Source of the DNA: Microbulbifer elongatus
Lineage (GTDB): Bacteria; Pseudomonadota; Gammaproteobacteria; Pseudomonadales; Cellvibrionaceae
NCBI RefSeq assembly: GCF_021165935.1
Contig: NZ_CP088953.1
Span: 496,001 to 560,000, forward strand
Length of the DNA: 64,000 nucleotides
Direction: 5' to 3'
Part shown: piece by piece, positions 32,856 to 42,376 of the stretch
Position numbering within the stretch: position 1 is the first letter of the stretch
How the letters are laid out: every line of letters begins with the position of its first letter
The notes under the pieces: generated by a model
Database searches by the model: none
Told to the model about the DNA's origin: nothing
Seen by the model: only the letters and a program-made list of their open reading frames with translations
Made by a program: the position numbers and the translations under genes

Positions 32856-35033
32856 TCAGGCCATTGCCCGCTCTTCGCGCTCTTCTCCGGACAGTGCGGC
32901 CAGGCTGTCTTCTTCAGCCGCCACACCTTCCGCGGTTTCGTCTTCCAGCATCGGGAACTCTTCCGACAGGTCTGCCAGATCACCATCGTACAGTTCGCTT
33001 TCCGCTTCCACATCGTCTTCCTGCGGCAGCTTGAAGCCGGCAACGGAATCGCGCAGAGCGGAAGCGGTCTGTGCCAGGTTACCAATGGACTGAGCGGTAG
33101 CCTGGGTACCGGCGGAAGTCTGCGAGGTAATTTCCTGAATCACGTTCATCGTGTTGGAGATGTGACCCGCGGACGACGCCTGCTGACGCGCCGCGTTGGA
33201 GATGTTCTGAATCAAGGATGCCAGGTTGGTGGATACCGTTTCGATCTCCTCCAGGGCAACACCCGCGTCCTGGGCCAGGCGGGCACCGCGCACCACCTCG
33301 GTGGTGGTGGATTCCATCGAGACAACCGCTTCGTTGGTGTCCGACTGAATCGCTTTTACCAGGCCTTCAATCTGCTTGGTTGCCGCTGCGGAACGTTCTG
33401 CGAGGCGCTGTACCTCGTCCGCAACCACCGCGAAGCCCCGACCCGCGTCACCGGCCATAGAGGCCTGAATCGCCGCGTTAAGTGCCAGAATGTTGGTCTG
33501 GTCGGCAATGTCGTTAATCAGGCTTACGATGTCACCAATTTCCTGGGAAGACTCACCCAGTCGTTTGATTCGCTTGGAGGTGTCCTGAATCTGCTCGCGG
33601 ATGGTGTCCATGCCCTTGATGGTGTTCTGTACCACCTTGGCACCGTTACTCGCGATCTGTACCGAGCGTTCTGCTACCTGCGCCGATTCGGCGGCGTTCG
33701 CAGATACCTGGTCAATGGTCACGGCCATTTCGTTCACCGCAGCAGATGCCCCGGCAATTTCCTGGGCCTGGTGCTCGGAGGCCTCAGCCAAGTGCAGGGC
33801 GGTCTGCTGGGTTTCCTGAGACAGGGAGGATACTTCCTGTGCCGCGCCGTTGATTCGGGATACCAGCACCCGCAGCTGGTCAATGGTGTAGTTGATGGAG
33901 TCCGCAATCGCACCGGTAAACGCCTCGGTTACTGTTGCGGAGGTGGTCAAGTCACCGTCTGCGAGGTCGGCCAGTTCGTCCAGCAGCTGCATAATCGCCT
34001 GCTGGTTGCGCTCGTTGGTTTCGGTCTCTTCCCGCAGGTTACGGCGGGTACCGGAGAAGGCGGTGACCATCATGCCGAAGATCAGCAGCACGAAGATACC
34101 GGCCACAATGGCGATGGTCTGGTTGTTCGGCTGGCGCTCACTGGACAAGCCGCTGATGCGATCGTTCAGGGTCGACAGGGCTTCCAGCAGCTGCGGAGAG
34201 GAAGCGGAGATGCCGTCTGCCGCCTGACGGGTAGCAAACAGTGCCGGTGTCGCTTCGAAGATCTCGCGGACCGAGGAGCTTACGAACTCGAACAGCTCGG
34301 TAATCTCTTCCAATGACTCGCGGGCCTCGGTATCGGTTACGCGGGAAATCCCCATCACCACGTCACCGCCTTTCATACCTTCAACCACCTTACCGAACAG
34401 GCTGGCATCGGTGTTGAACTGGTCCGCTGCGGCTTCCGCGTCTTCCCCGCCCTGCAGCATCTTATCGATGTTCCGGCCGATCCGCTCCGCGCGCCACACC
34501 TGCAGCTGGGCCTGCTCCACCTGGTTCGCCGGGGCGTTATTGGAGAGCAGGATTTCCACGATGTTGTTGTGCTCTGCCTGCAGTTCCGGCAGCGAGTCAT
34601 TCAGGGTACTCGCCACGTCGTTCAGGAAGATAATGGAATCTTTGTTGCCGAGAATGGTGTCCGCCTGCTCGCGCATCTGGCGCCAGATCTGGCCGTAAGC
34701 CGCCAGCTCCTGCTCCAGCGCTTTCTTACTGCCCGGGTCCATGCCCTGCAGTTCGTTCCAGGTAGCGGCCATCTGGTTCACAACCTGTTCCAGATCGGCG
34801 AACGCCTGCTCGTCACCGGCGGTGGCCGCCGGTGCGTAAGACACCACCTGATAGGACAGTGCGCGCAGTTCCGCGACATCTTCCAGGTACTGCTGATCCC
34901 GGTCAGCATGGCTCTGCACCAAATAGATGCTGACAATCAGCCCCGCCAGTGTGGCGAGTACCAAGAAACCCATAAACAGCGCGGCAGGGTTACTGCGCAA
35001 CGCGGAAAATGAACTCTGGGAGCCTGTTTTCAT
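32856..35033 (-). CDS. pilJ: Methyl-accepting chemoreceptor PilJ
   Basis: Receptor of the Pil-Chp system. 725 residues. First transmembrane helix at about 18-40, a periplasmic helical sensor with two PilJ-type modules, a second helix at about 308-330 ([15 protein letters not shown]), then a HAMP-like segment and a long signalling coiled coil with the conserved tip [18 protein letters not shown] highly acidic tail (Glu/Asp-rich, last 45 residues) is seen. AGGAG precedes the ATG. The pilK methyltransferase gene is not found next to it. Confidence 0.94.
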   Translation of the reverse strand: MKTGSQSSFSALRSNPAALFMGFLVLATLAGLIVSIYLVQSHADRDQQYLEDVAELRALSYQVVSYAPAATAGDEQAFADLEQVVNQMAATWNELQGMDPGSKKALEQELAAYGQIWRQMREQADTILGNKDSIIFLNDVASTLNDSLPELQAEHNNIVEILLSNNAPANQVEQAQLQVWRAERIGRNIDKMLQGGEDAEAAADQFNTDASLFGKVVEGMKGGDVVMGISRVTDTEARESLEEITELFEFVSSSVREIFEATPALFATRQAADGISASSPQLLEALSTLNDRISGLSSERQPNNQTIAIVAGIFVLLIFGMMVTAFSGTRRNLREETETNERNQQAIMQLLDELADLADGDLTTSATVTEAFTGAIADSINYTIDQLRVLVSRINGAAQEVSSLSQETQQTALHLAEASEHQAQEIAGASAAVNEMAVTIDQVSANAAESAQVAERSVQIASNGAKVVQNTIKGMDTIREQIQDTSKRIKRLGESSQEIGDIVSLINDIADQTNILALNAAIQASMAGDAGRGFAVVADEVQRLAERSAAATKQIEGLVKAIQSDTNEAVVSMESTTTEVVRGARLAQDAGVALEEIETVSTNLASLIQNISNAARQQASSAGHISNTMNVIQEITSQTSAGTQATAQSIGNLAQTASALRDSVAGFKLPQEDDVEAESELYDGDLADLSEEFPMLEDETAEGVAAEEDSLAALSGEEREERAMA

Positions 35034-35305
35034 AATTTACTCCTGGCGGACCTGTCCCTCAGGCCAATTCTTGTTATCACCACTTGTTGAGGCCCTGCGG
35101 CCTCAGATCCCCGTCTGCCCACTGGGTGGGCACCCCCAAACCGGCAACTGCCGACTACGGTTGCGCCCGGTATCCGCGCAGACCCCAGGGGCAGACGTAT
35201 TACCGGACTTAGGTTTGACGCACAAAACGCGCCGCACCTCATTGGCCCACCGGAGCGGGCCGGCGCGGGCTGAGGAGCCCGCACCTGAACGCAGAATGCC
35301 GCAAC

Positions 35306-35848
35306 TCAGTGAGCCGCGGCATCCGCAAATTGAAAATCGTGCATCAATGCCTGCAGATCAAACACCAGCCAGCGATCTTTCTGCAGTACAAACTGCCCTC
35401 CAACCATCGGCGCGAAGGGCTCCGACAAATCCGTCGGCGGCATCTGGCCATACTCCAGCGCCAAGTGCTGCATCCCGTGCAGCTCATCGACGATCAGGCC
35501 GGCATAGATTTTTTCGTGTTCCAGCACCAGCACCCGGCGGCGCTGGCGCGGGCTGACCAGGTGCCCGCCAAAAAACGCCGCCAGATCAAACAGCGGCAGC
35601 AGGCGTCCACGCACGTTGGCCACGCCACGTACCCAGGGCTGACAGCCGGGAACAAAGGTGTACTGAGGCACCTCCAGCAATTCCACCACGTCTTCCATGG
35701 CGGCCACAAAGCGGTGTCCCAGCAGAGAGAATCCGATGCCCGTCCAGTAAGGTTTGACTTCCTGACGGGCAGGCAGCCCCTGAGCCTGCGCTTTGGCGCG
35801 CCTGGCTATATCGACGAGAGCGAGATAAGGGGTAAGTGTCGGTTGCAC
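35306..35848 (-). CDS. pilI: CheW-like adaptor PilI
   Basis: 180 residues, a single CheW domain that couples PilJ to ChpA. GIGFSLLGHRFVAAMEDVVELLEVP and VRGVANVRGRLLPLFDLAAFFG are typical. The start is a GTG. The pilH stop lies 18 bases upstream. The 270 bases between pilI and pilJ hold no gene. Confidence 0.9.
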   Translation of the reverse strand: MQPTLTPYLALVDIARRAKAQAQGLPARQEVKPYWTGIGFSLLGHRFVAAMEDVVELLEVPQYTFVPGCQPWVRGVANVRGRLLPLFDLAAFFGGHLVSPRQRRRVLVLEHEKIYAGLIVDELHGMQHLALEYGQMPPTDLSEPFAPMVGGQFVLQKDRWLVFDLQALMHDFQFADAAAH

Positions 35849-35866
35849 AGAGACTCAACGTCGGCC

Positions 35867-36229
35867 TCAGGCCAACACCTCCTCGATGGTACCCAGCAGC
35901 TTGCCTTCATCGACCGGCTTGGTCAGATAGGCCCGCGCGCCCTGGCGCATGCCCCACACCCGGTCAGTATCCTGATCCTTGGTGGTGACGATTACAATGG
36001 GAATGCCCGCGGTCTGGTCACCCTTGCTCAGCTGACGCGTTGCCTGGAAGCCATTCAGCCCCGGCATCACAATGTCCATCAGAATGACATCCGGGCGCTG
36101 CTCGCGCGCCACATCGACGCCGTTCTCGCCATTGGTGGCAGTAATCACGGCGTGACCATTCTTCTCCAGAATGGTGGTCAGCTTATGGGTTTCGGTTGGT
36201 GAATCATCGACGATTAGCACTCTGGCCAT
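35867..36229 (-). CDS. pilH: Response regulator PilH
   Basis: 120 residues, a single receiver domain. Phosphorylated aspartate in ILMDIVMPG; acidic pair in IVDDS; lysine in YLTKPVDEGKLL. In Pseudomonas PilH works opposite or alongside PilG in twitching control. ATG at 36229 with GGGGGA just upstream, giving MARVLIVDDSPTE. Confidence 0.94.
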   Translation of the reverse strand: MARVLIVDDSPTETHKLTTILEKNGHAVITATNGENGVDVAREQRPDVILMDIVMPGLNGFQATRQLSKGDQTAGIPIVIVTTKDQDTDRVWGMRQGARAYLTKPVDEGKLLGTIEEVLA

Positions 36230-36478
36230 CTTGTCCCCCGAGATAGTGTTGTCCACTCCGGCCATCGCAGTGTTGCCGGGTGAATGTTTTCGGCACCGAT
36301 CGCCCCTCACTGGGAAGCGCGACCTTACGCTTTGTTATTAAGTTGCTGTAGCTGTCGATGTCTGGCGACGACTTGCGCGCCACCGGGAAAATGACCGGTG
36401 CACACCGTCAGCTACGCAGGACGCCATAGTCTACGCCATTTCTGCCACGGGTTTCACGCCCGGATTGAGAACTTCTTC

Positions 36479-36874
36479 TCAGGCGGCGTGATGCGGCTTG
36501 GCGTGAGCGGAAATAGCCCCCAGCAACTCACTCTTGCTGAATGGCTTGGTCAGGTACTGATCGCAGCCAACCACGCGCCCCTTGGCCTTGTCGAACAGAC
36601 CGTCTTTACTGGACAGCATGACCACAGGCGTGCTGCGGAACTCGCTGTTGTTCTTGATCAGTGCACAGGTCTGATAGCCGTCGAGACGCGGCATCATGAT
36701 GTCCACAAAAATGATATCCGGACGCGAATCGGCAATTTTTGCCAGGGCGTCGAATCCATCGGTGGCAGTCACCACCGCGCAACCCGCCTTCTGCAACAGC
36801 GTTTCTGCGGTGCGACGAATGGTTTTACTGTCGTCAATCACCATTACGGTGAGACTTTCCCAGTTGAGCTCCAT
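36479..36874 (-). CDS. pilG: Response regulator PilG
   Basis: 131 residues, a single receiver domain almost identical in pattern to Pseudomonas PilG (VMVIDDSKTIRRTAETLL, IIFVDIMMPRLDGYQT, QYLTKPFSKSELLGAI). Output regulator that promotes pilus extension. The ATG at 36874 is preferred; a TTG 15 bases upstream is possible. First gene of the Pil-Chp cluster, about 250 bases before pilH. Confidence 0.94.
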   Translation of the reverse strand: MELNWESLTVMVIDDSKTIRRTAETLLQKAGCAVVTATDGFDALAKIADSRPDIIFVDIMMPRLDGYQTCALIKNNSEFRSTPVVMLSSKDGLFDKAKGRVVGCDQYLTKPFSKSELLGAISAHAKPHHAA

Positions 36875-36889
36875 AGTGTGTGTTCCCAA

Positions 36890-37266
36890 ATCCCCTTTTA
36901 CTTATTTTCAGGCCTACCGGCAAAATGCGCCGAGCCTGTCTGTGCAACCTCTTTACGGGGTCCGATCGTCGCTGCGGATAGCCACCTGGGGCGGGTTTAG
37001 AGCCATCTCACAAACCCGGTGACCGGCGGGCGCAGATCAGATGCAAACTTGTATCACAGATACCAGAGTGAATCTAGCGACGCACAGGCTGCGCCGCATC
37101 CAACGATCATTTTGTGAGCGATGCCGCACTTTATTGGACAGGTGTTTTCAATCGGCACCTTGCGAACCCGGTCCCACCCTCTTACCTTACCCACTTTGCG
37201 CAGATCCACGGATCCGCGTCCCCACCCGGCAGCGACCCGATCAACGTTCAGATTTACGGAATTCCT
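36890..37266. other. Divergent pilG-gshB intergenic region
   Basis: 377 bases between two divergent genes. No gene is supported. It must hold both promoters, but no strong -35/-10 pair could be picked by eye. Confidence 0.5.
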
Positions 37267-38223
37267 ATGAGCCAGACTCTCGGCGTGGTCATGGACCCCA
37301 TCGCCAATATCAGCTTCAAAAAAGACACCACCCTGGCGCTGCTACTGGCCGCCCAGCGCGCCGGCTTCAAGCTGCAGTACTTTTTGCAGAGCGATCTTTA
37401 TCTGGACGGCGGCACACCCATGGGTAACGGCGCCCCCCTGGAGGTCTTCGACGACCCCCAACGCTGGTACACGATGGGCGAGCGCACAGCGGTAAACCTG
37501 GGCGACCTCGATGTGCTGTTAATGCGTGTCGATCCCCCTTTCGACAATGAGTACATCTACTCCACCTACATCCTCGAAGCCGCGGAGCGGGCCGGCACGC
37601 TGGTGGCCAACAAGCCCCAGTCCCTGCGCGACTGCAATGAAAAAATCTTTGCCACCCATTTTGCCGACTGTATCCCGCCACTGATTGTCAGCCGGGACAT
37701 GCAGCAACTGCGCGCTTTCCACGGGGAGCACAAGAATGTCATCTTCAAGCCCCTCGATGGCATGGGTGGCGCCGGGATCTTTCATGTAAAACCGGATGGC
37801 GGAAATGTTGGCGCCATTCTGGAAACCCTTACCGACAACGGCAAACGTCAGATCATGGGCCAGCGCTATATTCCCGAGATCAAAGACGGCGACAAGCGCA
37901 TCCTGATGGTGGACGGCGAGCCGGTACCCTACTGCCTGGCACGCATTCCCCAGGGCGGCGAAACCCGTGGCAACCTGGCCGCGGGAGGCCGCGGCGAAGC
38001 CCGCCCCCTGAGCGCACGGGATCTGGAGATTACCCGCCGCGTCGGCCCCACCCTGAAAGAAAAAGGACTGCTGTTTGTGGGGCTGGATGTCATCGGCGAC
38101 TACCTCACCGAAGTGAACGTCACCAGCCCCACCTGTGTGCGCGAGATCGATGCCGCCTATGGCACCAACATTGGTGACCTGCTGATGCACGCGATCACAG
38201 ACCGATTGGCAAAAAAGGGATAA
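37267..38223 (+). CDS. gshB: Glutathione synthetase GshB
   Basis: Joins glycine to gamma-glutamylcysteine with ATP. 318 residues, the family's normal length, starting MSQTLGVVMDPIANISFKKD. ATP-grasp features are visible: VIFKPLDGMGGAGIF and the metal-binding VGLDVIGDYLTEVNVTSPT. An in-frame GTG at 37114 would add 51 residues not typical of GshB. Confidence 0.96.
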   Translation: MSQTLGVVMDPIANISFKKDTTLALLLAAQRAGFKLQYFLQSDLYLDGGTPMGNGAPLEVFDDPQRWYTMGERTAVNLGDLDVLLMRVDPPFDNEYIYSTYILEAAERAGTLVANKPQSLRDCNEKIFATHFADCIPPLIVSRDMQQLRAFHGEHKNVIFKPLDGMGGAGIFHVKPDGGNVGAILETLTDNGKRQIMGQRYIPEIKDGDKRILMVDGEPVPYCLARIPQGGETRGNLAAGGRGEARPLSARDLEITRRVGPTLKEKGLLFVGLDVIGDYLTEVNVTSPTCVREIDAAYGTNIGDLLMHAITDRLAKKG

Positions 38224-38331
38224 ACTGACGCCTCAACATGTTGCTGTGGCTCCAGACAGCCTGGAGCCCGCCGGCAAAAACCGACCGACAGACACCGCAG
38301 TACAACAAGCCGTATCACAACAATAAGCACA

Positions 38332-39273
38332 ATGAACGCAGCCGCCAGCCAAACACAGAGCCCTTCACCGGCACCCGCGTCATTCCCCGGCAGCCAGCCC
38401 GCCACGGGAGACCGGTTCACTTTTGCCCTGTTTCTGGCCTGCGCACTGCACGCGCTGCTCATTTTCGGCGTCGCCTTCACCGCACCGGAAGCCAAAGAGG
38501 CGCCGCCCACGCTTGAGGTGACCCTCGCCCAGCACAAATCGGTGGAGGCTCCGGAGGATGCGGATTACCTGGCCCAGCACAACCAGCAGGCCAGTGGCAC
38601 CGCGGAGACCCCCAAAGAACTCTCCACCGACCGCCAGGCGGAAATCGCCGACACCAGCATTCGCCAGGTCAACCCTCTGCCCCAACAGCAGGCCGCGCGC
38701 CCGGCAGACCAGTTGCGCCAGCTGATCACCACTGTCGGAGACAGCCCCACCCAGGCTCCGGAGCTACCGGCGGAAGACAAACGCTCGGAAGAGAAGCGCG
38801 GCGACGCCCCCACCGATCTGCCACCCAGCAACCCAGAGATCGCCAGCCTGCAGGCGCGTCTCGACAAGATTCGTCAGACCATCGCCCAGCGCCCGCGAGT
38901 GCGCCGGCTGACCTCCGTTGCCACCAAGGCTTCTGCCGATGCCGCCTATCTGCACGACTGGCGCCAGAAGGTGGAGGCGGTCGGTAACGACAACTTTCCC
39001 GAGGAGGCCCTGGCGCGACAGATTACCGGCGACCTGCGCATGATGGTGCGCCTGCTACCCACCGGCGCCGTGGAGGAGGTGGTCATTCTGGAATCCTCCG
39101 GCGAGCGCATCCTCGACGATGCGGCCCAGCAGATTGTGCGCCTCGCCGCGCCGTTTGCACCCTTCCCGGCGGAGATCCGCCAGCAGGCCGACCGCCTGGA
39201 AATCATCCGCACCTGGCGTTTTGAAATGACCGGGTTTTCTACCGCCGCCGGTAAATCTCCCGGTCGCGGCTGA
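38332..39273 (+). CDS. TonB-family energy transducer
   Basis: 313 residues. One N-terminal transmembrane helix (about 32-52, FALFLACALHALLIFGVAF). A periplasmic linker rich in Pro, Gln and Glu follows. The TonB C-terminal fold is at about 205-300 (RMMVRLLPTGAVEEVVILESSG). Lies between gshB and algH, as in Pseudomonas, where the same locus is often called tonB3 and is linked to twitching. Confidence 0.88.
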   Translation: MNAAASQTQSPSPAPASFPGSQPATGDRFTFALFLACALHALLIFGVAFTAPEAKEAPPTLEVTLAQHKSVEAPEDADYLAQHNQQASGTAETPKELSTDRQAEIADTSIRQVNPLPQQQAARPADQLRQLITTVGDSPTQAPELPAEDKRSEEKRGDAPTDLPPSNPEIASLQARLDKIRQTIAQRPRVRRLTSVATKASADAAYLHDWRQKVEAVGNDNFPEEALARQITGDLRMMVRLLPTGAVEEVVILESSGERILDDAAQQIVRLAAPFAPFPAEIRQQADRLEIIRTWRFEMTGFSTAAGKSPGRG

Positions 39274-39292
39274 CAGGTCCTAAACTACAGCC

Positions 39293-39886
39293 ATGCAAGC
39301 AAACAACCCCTCCCAAATCGATAGCGACCTGACTCACAACAGCCTGCGCGGGCAACTGCTGATTGCCATGCCGGGCATGCAGGACCCGCGCTTTGTACAC
39401 GCGGTCACCTTTATCTGCGAGCACAGCGCCGACGGCACCATGGGGGTAGTGATCAACGCCCCCAGCAAGGTGACCTGGAAGGAAGTCTTTTCCCAGCTGG
39501 ATCTGGAAGACGCCAGCCTGCGCGGCGAAGAACCGGTGCTGATCGGCGGCCCTGTGGCCCAGGAACAGGGCTTCGTACTCCACGGCCGCGGGATGCAGTT
39601 CGCCTCCACCGCCGAGGTCTCTGACCACATCAGTCTCACCGCCTCCAAAGACATCATCGAATCCCTCGCCGCCGGGCGCGGCCCCGACGACGTACTGCTG
39701 GCCCTCGGCTATGCCGGGTGGGGTCCGGGGCAACTGGAGGAGGAGATTGCCGAAAACGCGTGGCTGACCCTGCCGGCGGAACCGGAAATCCTGTTTGCCA
39801 CCCCCTGGGAACACCGCTGGCAGTCCGCCGCTGCCCGCCACGGTATCGATTTATCCGGGATGGGCTCCCAATCCGGTCACGCCTGA
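39293..39886 (+). CDS. algH: AlgH/YqgE family protein (UPF0301)
   Basis: 197 residues matching the UPF0301 family: LRGQLLIAMPGMQDPRF at the start, DGTMGVVINAP, GGPVAQEQGFVLH and LGYAGWGPGQLEEEI. Biochemical role not established; named for a link to alginate control in Pseudomonas. Ten bases before ruvX. Confidence 0.9.
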   Translation: MQANNPSQIDSDLTHNSLRGQLLIAMPGMQDPRFVHAVTFICEHSADGTMGVVINAPSKVTWKEVFSQLDLEDASLRGEEPVLIGGPVAQEQGFVLHGRGMQFASTAEVSDHISLTASKDIIESLAAGRGPDDVLLALGYAGWGPGQLEEEIAENAWLTLPAEPEILFATPWEHRWQSAAARHGIDLSGMGSQSGHA

Positions 39887-39895
39887 GCCACCATC

Positions 39896-40318
39896 ATGAA
39901 GCCCATCTCCGCCCTCGCCTTCGACTTTGGCACCTCATCCATCGGGCTCGCCTACGGCCAGAGCCTTACCGGCAGCGCCCGCGAGCTGGAGCCGCTGCCG
40001 GCAAAAGACGGCAAGCCGGACTGGGACCGGGTCCAGCGCATTGTCAGTGAATGGCAACCCGGCGTGCTCGTGGTGGGGCTGCCGCTCAATATGGACGGCA
40101 GCGAAAGCGATTTCGCGGTCCGTGCACGCAAGTTCGGCCAGCGTTTGCACGGGCGTCTCGGCCTGCCGGTGGCATATGCTGACGAGCGCCTCAGTACCCG
40201 CGCCGCCAAAGACGAAGCCCGGGAGCGCGGGCACCGGGGCGACTACGCCAGCCAGCCGGTGGACTCCATCGCCGCGCGTATCTTTCTCGAGGACTGGCTG
40301 CGCAGGCATACCGGCTGA
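39896..40318 (+). CDS. ruvX: RuvX/YqgF RNase H-fold nuclease
   Basis: 140 residues. [15 protein letters not shown] carries the first catalytic Asp; [12 protein letters not shown] and [10 protein letters not shown] carry further family motifs. Implicated in pre-16S rRNA 5' processing and in Holliday-junction resolution. Directly follows algH, the usual pairing. Confidence 0.93.
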   Translation: MKPISALAFDFGTSSIGLAYGQSLTGSARELEPLPAKDGKPDWDRVQRIVSEWQPGVLVVGLPLNMDGSESDFAVRARKFGQRLHGRLGLPVAYADERLSTRAAKDEARERGHRGDYASQPVDSIAARIFLEDWLRRHTG

Positions 40319-40395
40319 TCCCGTGGGCGACGGTCGCTAAATCCCAGGGCAAACTGGTAGACTTGCGCGAAATTCCAGCTGGTCCCGATTCTCGC

Positions 40396-41349
40396 ATGTC
40401 CCAAACTGCCACTAGCGCCACCGCGCCGATCTCCACCATCCGCATCGCCACCCGCGAGAGTGCACTCGCTCTATGGCAGGCCAACTTCGTCAAGCAGCAA
40501 CTCGAACGGCACCACCCGAGCCTCACCGTAGAACTACTGCCGCTCACCAGTCGCGGCGACCAGCTGCTGGATATCCCCCTGAACAAGGTCGGCGGCAAGG
40601 GCCTGTTCGTAAAAGAACTGGAGAAGGCCATGCTGGAGGAGCGCGCGGACATCGCCGTGCACTCCATGAAAGACGTCCCCATGGAATTCCCGGAAGGGCT
40701 GCACCTGCCGGTAATCTGCGAACGGGAAGACCCCCGGGATGCCTTCGTCAGTAATCACCACGCCTCGATCGAAGCCCTGCCACAGGGTGCGGTTGTGGGC
40801 ACCTCGAGCCTGCGCCGCCAGTGCCAGTTACTCGCGATCCGCCCGGACCTGCAAGTGAAGTTCCTGCGCGGCAACGTCAATACCCGACTGGCCAAAATGG
40901 ACGCCGGTGAGTACGACGCCATCATCCTCGCCGCCGCCGGTCTGCTGCGCCTGGAAATGCGCGAGCGCATCGCCGACTTTATCGAACCCGAAGTCCTGCT
41001 GCCGGCAGGGGGCCAGGGCGCAGTCGGCATCGAGTGCCGCCGCGATCCCGCGCTGGAAGCGCTGCTCGCCCCACTTCACCACACCGACACCAGCCATCGT
41101 CTGGTGGCCGAGCGCGCGATGGTAAAACGCCTGAATGGTGGCTGTCAGGTGCCCATCGGCTGTTACGCCATCTTCAGCGATGCGGCGAAAACCCAACTGC
41201 ACCTGCGCGGACTGGTGGGAAGCCCGGATGGCGAAACCATGCTGAGCGCCGAGATACACGGCGGCATCGAAGACGCGGAGGCCATGGGGATCGCCCTGGC
41301 CGAACAGCTCCTGCAAGCGGGCGCCGACAGGATTCTCGCGGAAATCTGA
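40396..41349 (+). CDS. hemC: Porphobilinogen deaminase HemC
   Basis: Joins four porphobilinogens into hydroxymethylbilane. 317 residues. [12 protein letters not shown] near the start, [24 protein letters not shown], and [10 protein letters not shown] with the cysteine that binds the dipyrromethane cofactor. The ATG at 40396 is preferred to an upstream in-frame start at 40363. Confidence 0.96.
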   Translation: MSQTATSATAPISTIRIATRESALALWQANFVKQQLERHHPSLTVELLPLTSRGDQLLDIPLNKVGGKGLFVKELEKAMLEERADIAVHSMKDVPMEFPEGLHLPVICEREDPRDAFVSNHHASIEALPQGAVVGTSSLRRQCQLLAIRPDLQVKFLRGNVNTRLAKMDAGEYDAIILAAAGLLRLEMRERIADFIEPEVLLPAGGQGAVGIECRRDPALEALLAPLHHTDTSHRLVAERAMVKRLNGGCQVPIGCYAIFSDAAKTQLHLRGLVGSPDGETMLSAEIHGGIEDAEAMGIALAEQLLQAGADRILAEI

Positions 41350-41382
41350 TCCAGCGAAGGACCTTCGGATTCGGGTACTGCC

Positions 41383-42204
41383 ATGCACCACTCAGCCATG
41401 CACGACTCAAAAACTGCCGCACTGCGCGGCCGGCGTATCCTCATTACCCGGCCGCCCCACCAGAGCGCCGCCTGGCAACAGCGGCTCGAAGCCGAAGGCG
41501 CACTGGTGGACAGCATTCCCCTGCTGGAGATTGCGCCGGTACAGGATGCGGCAGCCAGGCAGGCGATCAAGAACCTGATCATGGACTTCGACCAGTTCGA
41601 CCACGCCATCTTTGTGTCCCAGAACGCAGTGCACGGGGCCTTCGACTGGCTGGATGACTACTGGCCGCAACTGCCACTGGGCCCCCGCTACTACGCCGTG
41701 GGGGCGGCCACGGCCCGCGCCATACGCCAGCGCGGCGCCGAGCCCGAAGCCTGCGCCGGCGACACCATGGACTCCGAGGCCCTGCTCTCCCTGCCAACCC
41801 TGCAGAATCCCGCAGGCGAACGCGTAATCATCTTCCGCGGTCAGGGGGGGCGGCCACTGATGGGCAAAACCCTCACTGAACGCGGCGCGCGCCTCGACTA
41901 CTGCGAACTGTATCAACGGCTGTTGCCAACCCCGGCGCAGGAACAGTTGCGCCAGTACCGCCACATTCCCGATGCCACCACCCTGCACAGCGGCGAAACC
42001 CTGGAGAATTTCCACCGCCTTCTGGGCAATCTCGACGCCGAGCAGCGCCGGGCACTGTTGACACAACCGGTCATCCTCCCGAGCCAGCGTGTGGCCGATC
42101 GCGCCCGCGCGCTCGGATTCACCAATGCAGTTGCCGCAACCAATGCCGGGGACACCGCCATGCTCGCCGCACTGCAAGACGCACTATCCGCCGACGATTG
42201 CTGA
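41383..42204 (+). CDS. hemD: Uroporphyrinogen-III synthase HemD
   Basis: Closes hydroxymethylbilane to uroporphyrinogen III. 273 residues. RRILITRPPHQSAAW at the N-terminus and FVSQNAVHGAF are typical of this poorly conserved family, and the place after hemC supports the call. The start may be Met1 (41383) or Met6 (41398). Confidence 0.93.
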   Translation: MHHSAMHDSKTAALRGRRILITRPPHQSAAWQQRLEAEGALVDSIPLLEIAPVQDAAARQAIKNLIMDFDQFDHAIFVSQNAVHGAFDWLDDYWPQLPLGPRYYAVGAATARAIRQRGAEPEACAGDTMDSEALLSLPTLQNPAGERVIIFRGQGGRPLMGKTLTERGARLDYCELYQRLLPTPAQEQLRQYRHIPDATTLHSGETLENFHRLLGNLDAEQRRALLTQPVILPSQRVADRARALGFTNAVAATNAGDTAMLAALQDALSADDC

Positions 42205-42273
42205 ATTTCCGCCTACATCAGTAAAAAATTTTATTTCCGCGCCAGACTTCGTATAAAGAGCGGCTGCAGTCGC

Positions 42274-42279
42274 TATAAT
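42274..42279 (+). promoter_or_regulatory. Possible -10 box before hemX
   Basis: TATAAT in the 172-base hemD-hemX gap, about 100 bases before the hemX ATG. No good -35 box. Confidence 0.3.
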
Positions 42280-42376
42280 TTGGCGACAAATTTTCTATCG
42301 GTAGCCACCCCCGCGATCGACCTGACTACCGCTAGTGGTCCATGCCCCAACGCACTCACCCTGAGCAAGCGAGCCC

